From: Chara braunii
Taxonomy: Eukaryota > Streptophyta > Charophyceae > Charales > Characeae
Length of the DNA stretch: 22,435 nucleotides
NCBI GenBank assembly: GCA_003427395.1
Contig: BFEA01000141.1
Span: 2,906,981-2,929,415, forward strand
Direction of reading: 5' to 3'
Of the stretch, positions 1-8,164 are shown one piece after another. Made by a program: the position numbers and the translations under genes. Every line of letters begins with the position of its first letter. Position 1 is the stretch's first letter. The notes under the pieces are model-generated. The model was not told where the DNA came from. It made no database searches and was given only the letters and a program-made list of their open reading frames with translations.

Positions 1-526
1 CCATGCACCCAAATCAGCGAAAACTCAAGTTTGAAGCAATCTATGAAGGGGAAACATCACGGAACTATCCCAAGGTGAATCGCAACTTACCCAAGTACCC
101 AAATCAGTAAAAACACAAGGTTTGAAGCAATCTATGAAGAGGAAACATCACGGAACTATCCCAAGGTGAATCGCAACTTACCCAGGCACCCAAATCAGTG
201 AAAACTCAAAGTTTGAAGCAATCTATGAAGGGGAAACATCACAGAACTATCCCAAGGAGAATCGCAACTTACCCAAGCACCCAAATCAGTGAAAACTCAA
301 AGTTTGAAGCAGTCTATGAAGGGGAAACATCACGGAACTATCCCAAGGTGCATCGCAACTTACCCAAGCACCCAAATCAGTGAAAACTCAAGGTTTGAAG
401 CAATCTATGAAGAGGAAACATCACATAACTATCCCAAGGTGAATCGCAACTTACCCAAGCACCCAAATCAGTGAAAACTCAAAGTTTGAAGCAATCTATG
501 AAAGGGAAACATCACGGAACTATCCC
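1..526. repeat. 91-bp tandem repeat array, about 5.8 copies
   Basis: The word AAATCAG recurs at 11, 101, 192, 283, 374 and 465, giving a period of 90-91 bp. Copies differ by a few substitutions (for example GAAGGGG against GAAGAGG, and CACGGAAC against CACATAAC). The last copy breaks off at 526 after GGAACTATCCC. Because 91 is not a multiple of three, short ORFs inside the array switch frame from copy to copy, so it is not a protein repeat. The array starts before the window, so its full size is unknown. It lies beyond the 3' end of the minus-strand element 1 and could be host satellite DNA or a repeat inside that element's LTR; the window cannot decide. Confidence 0.93.
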
Positions 527-540
527 TGCCTATTTCCCCG

Positions 541-588
541 AAGTCAGGTCAATCATGCCCAAAGTCAAGTCAATCATGCCCAAAGTCC
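541..588. repeat. 21-bp short tandem repeat, about 2.3 copies
   Basis: The unit AAGTCAGGTCAATCATGCCC plus A at 541-561 is repeated at 562-582 with one change and followed by a partial third copy (AAGTCCG). It begins 14 bp after the end of the 91-bp array, so two unrelated tandem repeats lie side by side. Confidence 0.85.
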
Positions 589-1018
589 GTTTCTTACTTC
601 CCAAAAAAAGTTCACATTTTTCCTCCCCAAAAGAAGCGAATACTCGTACAAAGTAGCACAAGGCTCCCAACCCCTGCTAGTTGTCTCAAGCCAAAAAATA
701 GTTTCATTGCAGTCCTTCCCCAAAAGGAGGAGACAGAGTTCGAATGCGATGACAACATTACAGACTCGTCTCATCTAGGTCCCCCTTGTTTTCCCCTTGC
801 TCACTCTTAGCCAACGCAACATGTGACAGTTTTATATCTAAGTGCTCTGATCCTTATGTATTTTCCCGAAAAAGCAACGACTTACGCGAAGTAGCACCCA
901 TTGCCCGGTCCTTAGTCAAAAGTTGCCTCTTTTCAGTCCATTTAGCAGAGTTCAAATGCGAAAATCAAAATGGCAGTTGTCCCTGCCCAGGTACCAACCC
1001 TTCCCAATTTCTAGTTAA
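589..1018 (-). other. Non-coding stretch past the polypurine run of element 1; possible 3' LTR
   Basis: On the minus strand this follows the 14-G run, where the 3' LTR of element 1 should begin. I found no clear TG...CA boundary and no matching sequence upstream of the element's gag (8700-9330), so the LTR cannot be proved. A TATA-like motif on the minus strand lies in it. Short ORFs here on both strands resemble nothing and are probably chance. Confidence 0.4.
830..836 (-). promoter_or_regulatory. TATA-like box on the minus strand
   Basis: The minus strand reads GATATAAAAC here. If the surrounding sequence is the 3' LTR of element 1, this would be its U3 promoter. The call rests on the motif and position only. 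Confidence 0.25.
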
Positions 1019-1032
1019 CCCCCCCCCCCCCC
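1019..1032 (-). other. 14-G run, polypurine-tract candidate of element 1
   Basis: Fourteen consecutive C on the plus strand are 14 G on the coding strand of element 1. The run lies 18 bp past the stop of the accessory ORF, where an LTR retrotransposon carries the plus-strand primer. The following bases, TTAACTAG, do not start with the expected TG, so the exact LTR edge is uncertain. Confidence 0.45.
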
Positions 1033-1050
1033 ATTGCCTCTGCTATTCCC

Positions 1051-1713
1051 CTAATGTCCAGGTGGCCTGCGTTGAGCCTCCCTCCTTGCGCGATTCTCCC
1101 CTTCCTGCTCCATTTGCCTCTTTATTCCTTGGAGCTGGAGGAGTGTCTGTTCTGTAAAGAAGGTTGTTGGGGCTAGACCCAATCCCCTGCCCAACTTTTC
1201 CCTTGCCTTCATGATCCACTTGTATCGCAAGATAGTCCCCCATTGATCGAACCAATCGCTGAACTCGTATCCGAACTCTTCTATCCGTTTGTCCTTTTTC
1301 TCACCTGGCTGCTCCCTTCTTCCCCGTTCTTCTCTTGTGGGCGTTGTTACCTCATCTTCCTCCTCGTCGCTGGTGAGGTCGATAAATTCCACGGGCACAT
1401 CCTCGTCCGGCCTTGGTCTTTTCCCCGGGTTCCTCTCTTCCTCACTGCTAGTGTCGCTTTCCGATGGGAGGACTATCGGCTCCCCTTCCTTTAGTGGCGA
1501 TGGTCCCCTGGTTCCTTGCTTTCTCCCCCCTCTATTCACAACCAAGTTGTGATCAAATCCTACGTACAATTTCCTTTTCCTGGAGCTCGATTGTCCAGCC
1601 TGCCTTGACGACTGTCCCTCAGTAGGCCTGTTGATGGCGTTGCTGTCGTTTTCATTTCCACATTCCATTTTTGTCGTTTGCTGTTTGCTCCCTGCCTGGT
1701 CTCGTTCATGCAT
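1051..1713 (-). CDS. Accessory ORF of element 1, 220 aa, with SUMO-interaction-like and nuclear-signal-like motifs
   Basis: This is an uninterrupted ORF on the element's strand between integrase and the polypurine-like run. I start it at the ATG at 1713; an in-frame GTG lies four codons upstream. The product is polar and probably disordered in its first half. A basic patch SRKRKLY lies at residues 44-50, a serine/acid run at 84-93, GKRPRP at 97-102, and at about 108-121 the segment VEFIDLTSDEEEDE. A hydrophobic I/V-D-L-T core followed by serine and an acidic tail matches the known SUMO-interacting motif type. Residues 145-215 look more ordered, with several Trp and Tyr and a charged helical end. 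No transmembrane segment is visible, so this is not an obvious envelope protein. I do not recognise the family. It has no stops although pol beside it has many. SUMO binding and nuclear location are inferences. Confidence 0.65.
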   Translation of the reverse strand: MHERDQAGSKQQTTKMECGNENDSNAINRPTEGQSSRQAGQSSSRKRKLYVGFDHNLVVNRGGRKQGTRGPSPLKEGEPIVLPSESDTSSEEERNPGKRPRPDEDVPVEFIDLTSDEEEDEVTTPTREERGRREQPGEKKDKRIEEFGYEFSDWFDQWGTILRYKWIMKAREKLGRGLGLAPTTFFTEQTLLQLQGIKRQMEQEGENRARREAQRRPPGH

Positions 1714-1841
1714 AACAATCACCACAACCCCTCATATACACGCATTCCCTTCCACTCCCATTTGCGGATCTGGAGGTTTCCCTAGAACTCTTGCTTGCCC
1801 CCATATAGTTGGTAACCCCATTATCCCTTAGAACCCTCGAC

Positions 1842-2030
1842 ACATTGTCCCAACACATAGATGCCCCATGTAGGCAGTCCACATCATCACCCCACAAAAA
1901 CTATGGTACATTGTCCCAGCACATAAATACCTCGTGTAGACAGTCCCCAACGTTACCCCACAAAAACTATAATACACTGTCCTGTCAGCCCAGGCAGTCT
2001 CCCCACGTTCCACAGAAACTCAAGTCACAC
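1842..2030 (-). repeat. 66-bp minisatellite between integrase and the accessory ORF
   Basis: Units start at 1842 (ACATTGTCCC), 1908 (ACATTGTCCC) and 1974 (ACACTGTCC), a period of exactly 66 bp. The first two units both end in ACCCCACAAAAACTAT; the third is degenerate. The period equals 22 codons, so the minus strand stays open through the repeat (2013-1828), giving a cysteine- and tyrosine-rich repeated peptide with SFCGV twice. Stops separate it from the integrase end at 2104, so coding is unlikely but not excluded. Confidence 0.8.
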
Positions 2031-2103
2031 AAAAGAACAACCCTTGTGGTCATGATCAATTCCATAGGGAGACGGTCCAGGGTCATAGCCAGTTGTCTAC
2101 CTT

Positions 2104-3495
2104 TCAAGCTGTGACTTCCCCTGTTTCCCTGCCCTGAGCCTCTTGTAGCCACTGTTCCACCGGATCCCTACTAAAAAATCTGACCAGTCTCTGTCCCGGA
2201 AATGGCCCTCTTATGCTAGTACCATCGAGGTCCTCAAGCTCAAATGTGTTCAGTCCCACCCGCTTGGCGCTCCTGTAAGGCCCTTTGAATCTTTTTCCCA
2301 GCTGCCCGGACCATGTGCTTTCAAGGTCCAAGTTCCTAACTAGCACCTTTTCCCCCACCTGGAGTGGCTCCTTCCGAATGTTCTTGACCTGGTCCCATCT
2401 TGCTTTGTCCCTCATTCGGCTATCCGTCACACGATTGACTACTTCCTCGAGTGCCTCCTCCTCATTTCTGGCGACCTGCTGGCAACGTGCGGTGATTAAC
2501 TCCTCCGTGCTCAAGTGTGGGTCGTCATCTAGCCTGTTCCAGGTAGGGACCAAAGCTTCTATCGGAAAGTCGATCTCCCTTCCATACCAGAGTTCTGTTG
2601 GGATACATCCCGTTGTTCTTTTTGGAATCATGTTCTCGGCGAAGACTGCTTGCTTGAGAAACCGTGGCCAACTTCCCAAATTATCTGCTGCCAACTTTGC
2701 GATTGTGTTCTTCAAAGTCCGGTGACCCCTTTCTACTGGTGCATTTGCCTCAGGATGGTAGGGCTTGGTGATCTTGATCGGTACACACAGTGTCTTAAGC
2801 CTATTCAATACTTCCTGGTTAACGAATTATGTCCCATTGTCTGCTATAAACCTGCGCACGAAGGGGTGCCTTAGGTAGAAATCCTCCACCCAGTCGGCCA
2901 CTGCTTTCCCCGTCTTCTTCTTGAGGGCTACGGCTTCTACATAGCCACTGAGATTATCCCTTGCATCCAAGATGTATCTAAACCCATCCGTTGATACGGG
3001 CATAACGACTAGGTCGAGGTGAACAAGGTGTCCGGGTCCCAGTACCCGGGTGGGTCTAAGGGGCTCGTAAACCCGTACGGAGCTCCTTTCTTGACATATC
3101 AGACACGTCTGACAGTACGTTGCGACCATGCCTGCCATTCCTGGCCAGAAATACAGGGGCACAATCTTTGCAAGTGTCCCCTTTGACGACCGGTGACCCC
3201 CAGCTAGCCCATCATGCATTGCCTGAATTATGTCCAACTGCCTAGACCTCCCACAAACGACGCGTCTAGGCATCATCCCTTCCTCTCTCTTGAACAGGTG
3301 GCCATTTCTTAGGACGTACTTTTCTACTTCCTCCCTTGCCTTGGGGATGACTTCCGTGGATTGTTTGTTCCCTACAAGCAACAGACCGATTTCTTTGAAG
3401 ACGCCCTCGTACATCTGTATGAGGAAAAACTCGTGTTCCTTCTGATCCGCACCCTGCTCCTCCCAAGTGAGGTTGACTAGGTACTGACACTCCTT
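2104..3495 (-). pseudogene. Element 1 integrase
   Basis: This is the retroviral-type DDE integrase that inserts the cDNA into the chromosome. One frame runs from the RNase H region to a TGA at 2106-2104. The N-terminal zinc site is visible as H-x6-H (HDGLAGGH), 26 residues, then CQTC. The core has Asp in VHLDLVV, Asp in IADNGT (2841-2839) and Glu in PVERGHR (2733-2731), an exact D-x35-E spacing. The C-terminal part carries a GPY/F module (KGPYRSAKRV). An in-frame TAA at 2829-2827 follows IADNGT directly and separates the second catalytic Asp from the catalytic Glu. A TAG at 3498-3496 cuts it from the region upstream. No chromodomain follows. Confidence 0.9.
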
Positions 3496-4343
3496 CTACG
3501 CCCAGGTTTCGGCCAATGTCATTACGGCGTCCCGTCCCCCTTCCTCGATCATTGCCATGAATTCCTCTCTGGCCCCTACTTCTGCTCCCCACGAGTCTTT
3601 TTCCTCTTTACGCCTAACCGTGGTGACTGGTCCTTCCCTGAGTTCTGCAACTACTGCAGGTGCGCCCTTTTCCAAGCTCTGAATCGGCAACTGTCCTGTT
3701 GTAATTGCCGGATCTGCCATTTCATTATCCACAACAAGGGTCCCTCCTTCGTACTCCAGGAAGGCGTCAATTGGTTCTGCGTCCTCTACTCCTTCTGGCG
3801 TGATACAAACCCTGCTCAGCCCATCTGCCCTATTTCGAAGCCCTGCAATTCGCTCAACCTTATAGTCAAATTGCCATATGAAGCCTATCCATCTGCCAAC
3901 AGTCGGGTCTATGGGCTTGTAGTTCTTTAGGGCTCCGGCAATGTTGGTGGGATCGATCCTTAGTATAAATCGCCTCCCGAACAGGTATGCCTGGAAGGTC
4001 TTAAGACAATGTAGGATTGCTAAGACGTCCTTCTTGAACTGCGAATACCGTCATTCTGCTGAATTCAAGGTCCTACTTTCAAATTTGATTGGTGTTTCTT
4101 TGCCCCCCTCGCTTCTCTGTATCAATACTCCTCCCACTGCCAATGGTCCCCCGTCTGTTTCTAAGATGAAGGGCCGTCCTACCTCGTCATTGAAACAGGG
4201 TGCTGCTAACGTGACCTGATCGGATGACAGGATGTCTTTTAGGGTCTGGGCTGCCTCTTCCCTATCCTCGGTCCAATCCATAGTGCCACCTTCCCTAATC
4301 ATCGCGTGGATGGGTTCTGCTTTGCGAAACCTTTGATGAAGAT
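3496..4343 (-). pseudogene. Element 1 RNase H and connection to integrase
   Basis: This domain degrades the RNA strand during reverse transcription. The minus-strand frame reads the connection domain (AMIREGGTMDW), then RNase H: first Asp in ILETDGGPLAVGG, the second acidic site in YSQFKKDVLAIL, third Asp in LRIDPTNIAG, fourth in RNRADGLSRV. The second position is Asp where I expect the family Glu, so it may be damaged. A TGA at 4053-4051 splits the domain after RTLNSAE. The stretch 4050-3733 has no stop in this frame and clearly codes (for example NYKPIDPTVGRWIGF). About 75 acidic linker residues follow before the TAG at 3498. Confidence 0.85.
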
Positions 4344-5310
4344 CCTCTAGAACCCAACCACCCCTAGGAAGGCTAGTACTTCCGCCGTGGTACGCAGGGG
4401 TGTCGGCCACTGAGAGATCTTATCAATCTTTGCTGGATCGGGTTTCCTCCCATAGGCTCCACAACGAAATCCCAGTATGGTTACTTCCGGGACGACCAGG
4501 ATGCTCTTGGGTCCGCTTGCAGTAATGTTGTAGACTAGGATTCGCTGAGTAAGTCCTTAATATCCTGCAAGTGGTCCCAGACGAACTTCCGCACTCCCGG
4601 TTGCACTTCCATCTCATCTTTGTATCTTGCGCCTTTCACGGGATTATCATCTATGTAAGGTTCACACTTTTTCGAAAACATATCCCCTGCAACGACGAGC
4701 ATCCTCCTCTGAGTTTCTGCTACCGCATTTGTGAAGCCCATAGGGGTCACTTGCATCTGCAGCTGTCCTACCGGGGTGTGCATTGCGATATACGGTCATT
4801 CCCTCGCATCGAGCGGCAACTGATCATATCGTGAGTACAAGTCTACCAGGGAGTAAATGCTCCGCCCTGCATGAGATTCTGCCAATGAGTCGGCCTGTGG
4901 AAGCGAGCCTGCGTCCCTAATTGTTACCGCATTGAGCTTCTGCAGGTCCTGGATCCACCTGAGTGTCTTATTGGGCTTCCTGAACACGAACCACTTGTTC
5001 GCGTAGGGAGATGCGGTGGGTTCAGCGACGAAAGAATTTATTTGGGCTCTAAGCAGGTCGGTGACCTCCGCTGCTATCCCAAACTCATAGGCGGGCCCTT
5101 TATCATTCCAACACTCGTGTTGTACGGTGTGGATCCTGACAGGGGGAACTAGCTTTGCGTCCAATCGTCCTTTCTGATGATCGTTGAAGGCGAAAGCTAA
5201 ATGAAACTCCTGACATGCTTTTCTTATCGACCGAGTTTCTTCCGCTGTTAGAAACCCTTCCACTCCTATTTCATGGTATCTGCTACCTCCTCTGGTATGC
5301 GATGCCCTTC
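4344..5310 (-). pseudogene. Element 1 reverse transcriptase
   Basis: This is the RNA-dependent DNA polymerase of the element. Fingers and palm are seen in order: PYANKWFVFRKPNKTLRW, IQDLQKLNAVTIRDAG, SIYSLVDLYSRYDQLPLDA, LQMQVTPMGFTNAVAE, then the catalytic box PYIDDNPVKG (YIDD at 4657-4646), and the thumb with VTILGFRCGAYGRKPDP. The reading frame breaks at about 5300 and again near 4535, where it switches before the thumb. In-frame stops are a TGA at 4798-4796, in a context that looks like a former Arg CGA, and a TAG at 4349-4347, where the family usually has Trp. The catalytic aspartates are intact. The gene cannot make a full enzyme. Confidence 0.9.
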
Positions 5311-6460
5311 CGTTGCTCGTCTCTCCCTTATTACCCGCAAGATTCCCCCCTCCTTCTCCATGGCCTCTTCCTTTGACGTTTCTACTAGGAACGAGACCGG
5401 CTTGGCCTTCTTGCCTACGGGTTTATACTTTCGCACACTACCTTCGGGGATCGTTCTCCTAAAAAATGAACGGTCGGGATCGGCCTTACTACCTCCAAGA
5501 TGCGGGGCTGGATGCTGACTAGCTTCCCATTCAGACAGTAGCCCTTTCGAACCCCATCCTCAAATCTGGCAAGCGTTGCGAGGTCCACCCCCACTTTGTG
5601 GTACCTCATGGCCTTAATGAGTTGTAATAAATCTGGGATTTCAAGTACTACCTCCGACGTTTCGTTCCGGCCTTCCTTTGGTTTGGGCAGGCTGGCCCCA
5701 AGTTCGACTTCTGACTCTTTTTCTGCCACCATAACTTCCAGGGACTCGTCCTCTGGCCTACTCTTCTTTACGGGCAAGCCCATCTTGATCCATTCCTTTT
5801 TACTAAAGCCCTCCTCAATCATAATTTCTACCCTTTCCCTCATTCCTTCCATTCACGCGAATGCCCCCTTCCGCGCACTTTCTTCGAATGTTGGCGACCA
5901 GGTTGCCAATTTGCTCTTCGAAGGGTCCCCTCCCGTTCCGAGGAGTCGGAGGAGTTCCCCGTGACCAGTCACCGGATCCTCTATGTCTACCATGTACGTG
6001 CCGTCATGCAAGTGCATGCCAATCATTTCTACATTGGCGCACCATGGCCTCCCAAGGATTATGTCATGGTCCATTTCTTCCATGACGGTCATCCGTTGGA
6101 AAGACCAGATGGATTCCCGGACTCCTGCCCTGACCGCGCATTTGGTGATGTACCCAGTGAAGGGGATTTCTCAGCCGGCTCCCCTGATACTCCCTGCTAC
6201 TTCCTTGTTTATTGTGCACCCGGTGATTGTTGTGAAATCCCGTCGTATGAGGGTAATTTCCGCGCCGCCATCCACTAGTGCATCGATGTGGTAAGTTCCG
6301 ATCTGTATTTTAAGCTTTCCTACGCGCAGTGCGTGAAAGCTAAGTTTAGTGCCAGGCGGTGCTCTCATGACTTCACCACCTTCTCAGTCCGGCAGGTTCA
6401 GACGAATGTCAGCAAAAACTTTTTCCAAATCTTCCATGCCCCTGGGATGCTTTGGAGGTT
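5311..6460 (-). pseudogene. Element 1 retropepsin and protease-RT linker
   Basis: This is the aspartic protease that processes Gag-Pol. A single frame holds KVFADIRLNLPD, then KLKIQIGTYHIDALVDGGAE with active-site Asp at 6272-6270, and the C-terminal protease signature DIILGRPWCANVEMIG. The active-site triplet is DGG where retropepsins usually have D[ST]G; this may be a lineage variant or a mutation. Stops interrupt it: a TGA after LNLPD near 6388, a TGA at 6173-6171, and a TGA at 5855-5853 placed directly before an ATG. Beyond the protease about 170 residues of charged linker (MIEEGFSKKEW, PDLLQLIKAMRYHKVGVDL) lead to RT. The frame is -1 relative to gag upstream. Confidence 0.85.
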
Positions 6461-7480
6461 GGAGACTCCTTGCAGCGCCTCGGCCTCTTCCGTGTCCTGC
6501 TCTTGCAGTTCCGGGGCCTCCTCTACCTCTACGCGCTTACGCGTTAGCAATTGCCTAAGTCCTTTAAGCAGCCTCGGGCTGGCTTGCAGCATGGTCCGAA
6601 AAGACACCGATACCATGGTACCCAGTAGCTTACTCAAAGTGCCATCGATTTCTGGTGAAGTCAGGATTGGAATTTGATACCTGAACTTCTTTTCCGTCGC
6701 CGTAGCCTTGTCTACCGGTTCCTCCTCCCTCGGCTTCCCATAGACCTTCTCTTGATCCCCGACTTCGGTCTCTTGCTGGCCCGTGCTAGTCCCTGCGAGT
6801 TCTTCCATTACTGTATCTTGAACAAGCTTCTTTTCTGAGCCAGCTCGGCGAGTGGTGATATTCACCCTATCCTGGCCATTGCGTTCTAGGATAAAATTGG
6901 CCTGTGGTCCCCGTCCCCTTGGTTGCTCCCAGACAATCTCGGCTATCGGCTCTGCTTCTACGACAGCTATTTCTAGGTTATTCAGGAGAATGACAGCTCG
7001 CCGCATCCCTCCTGGAGAGTTTCAATTGACACGCTCCCCCCTGGGTCCGAGGATCTCGCCTTTGAGGGACCTACTGCACCTCTGCCGCTCGATATCGTGA
7101 TTAAGTCTCGGACAGGCCCGTACGAAATGCCCGATCATGGTGCAATACTTGCATTGTTCGTTGGTCGGGTCCCTCCTGCCAAACCCCCGGTTTGCTACAG
7201 CTGCCGGAACCACGGCCTCTTGGGACGGGACGGCGGGTCTGGACACTTGCGCCTGCATTACGAACAACGCATTTTCCATTCTGTCCATCTTGCTATCAAC
7301 CCCGTGCACCCGTTCGTGCAGGCTCTCTATCCCCTTCTTGACCTTATCCCCTGTTTTTCCGGTCAGATCTATGACCTCCCCTTCCTTAAGTAGGGCTAGC
7401 GTCTCGGTAACCACTGTCTTTTCCGCCAAGTCTGTTACTGTGCTGAAATCCACATCTCTCGTGTATTCGAACTTACTGGT
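6398..7480 (-). pseudogene. Element 1 gag C-terminal part with CCHC zinc knuckle and pre-protease region
   Basis: This continues the capsid frame past a TAG at 7483-7481. It begins with a coiled-coil-like stretch (GIESLHERVHGVDSKMDRME), followed by the nucleocapsid zinc knuckle CKYCTMIGHFVRAC, a perfect CX2CX4HX4C at 7153-7112 that binds the element RNA. A TGA at 7024-7022 interrupts it, after which the same frame runs on to a TGA at 6400-6398. The last part contains QIPILTSPEIDGTLSKLLG and SPRLLKGLRQLLTRKRVE, the kind of block often found just before the protease in Ty3/gypsy polyproteins. The knuckle itself is intact. An EVIDLT motif lies before the coiled coil. Confidence 0.8.
6413..6425 (-). 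promoter_or_regulatory. Candidate -1 ribosomal frameshift site at the gag/protease overlap
   Basis: The coding strand reads AAAAAGTTTTTGC across the point where the gag frame (ending at 6398) overlaps the protease frame. G-TTT-TTG in the gag frame, slipped by -1, gives GTT TTT GCT, which is exactly the protease frame (VFAD). The first base does not fit the strict X-XXY-YYZ rule, and the element is decayed, so this may be a chance oligo-T. Confidence 0.35.
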
Positions 7481-8164
7481 CTACTGGTATGCTGACAAAA
7501 TCTTATCCTTATCAAACTCGGAGAACTGCCTGAGGAAGTATTTACTCATTATGCGGTCCGTTACCCCGGGAATTCGCAGAGCCACTAACGTAAACGCCCT
7601 CAGGAAATCGTTGTAGGTCGCATAGTTTTTCCTCTGGACTGCGGCTAATTCTGCCTCTGTTGCCATTTTTTCTGCCTTTAGGTATTTCCTCATCATCTCA
7701 TTCCTGGTCTCTTTCCAAGATCCACTGGAGGCGACGATGGCCATAATGTCCCTTCCCAAACTTAGCGATACGTGTTGTCCTAGGTGCTCCATCTTTTCCT
7801 CTTCCGTGCATTTCAGTAAGGCTGCTAGGTTTTCATAGTCTATTAGAAACTCCGTAATGTTGGCCCCATCGAACGTGAGTTTCTTTTTTGCATCTGCGAG
7901 ATACCCCTGGTTCTTGTTCAGTGCCCTGTTGAGGGTGGCGACTACTTTCTTGAGACCGTCTTCGGAGCCACCCGCTTCCCCGGTTGCACTGGCTCCTTCC
8001 CCTTCCTTGCTTTCCCTCTGCTTCTCCCTGGTTTTCGGTGTTCCTTCTGGGTCGAACCATCCTAGCACTCTCTCCCTAAGGCTCCAGAGTCCGTCACACG
8101 CCCCTGTTACTTTCGGCGTGGCGGGTAGTCTGCTAGTACCGCTGTCAATGGCGGGTGGGGTCAT
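7481..8164 (-). pseudogene. Element 1 gag, capsid-like region
   Basis: This 227-residue ORF starts at an ATG that overlaps the stop of the upstream ORF as ATGA. After a charged low-complexity N-terminus it has a helical retrotransposon Gag core: KKKLTFDGANITEFLIDYEN, HLGQHVSLSLGRDIM, NEMMRKYLKAEKMATEAELA, FLRAFTLVALRIPG. The gag would form the particle that packages the element RNA. It ends at a TAG (7483-7481, after SAYQ), and the same frame continues into the zinc-knuckle region. I take the TAG as a nonsense mutation of Gln CAG, since the neighbouring pol is full of stops. Programmed readthrough cannot be excluded. Confidence 0.75.

Noticed and set aside
1-526. CRISPR array
   Set aside because: The repeats are contiguous with no unique spacers and the context is eukaryotic retroelements.
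198-656. Three 61-aa open frames in the first 0.7 kb as a protein family
   Set aside because: They are the 91-bp repeat read in shifting frames; the period is not a multiple of three and there is no coding pattern.
786-1157. 123-aa plus-strand ORF
   Set aside because: It runs through the C14 tract and antisense to the accessory ORF; its composition is that of a shadow frame.
2285-2725. 146-aa plus-strand ORF
   Set aside because: It is fully antisense to the integrase, whose motifs are unmistakable.
7137-7616. 159-aa plus-strand ORF with signal-peptide-like hydrophobic runs
   Set aside because: It is antisense to the Gag zinc-knuckle region, so it is a shadow.
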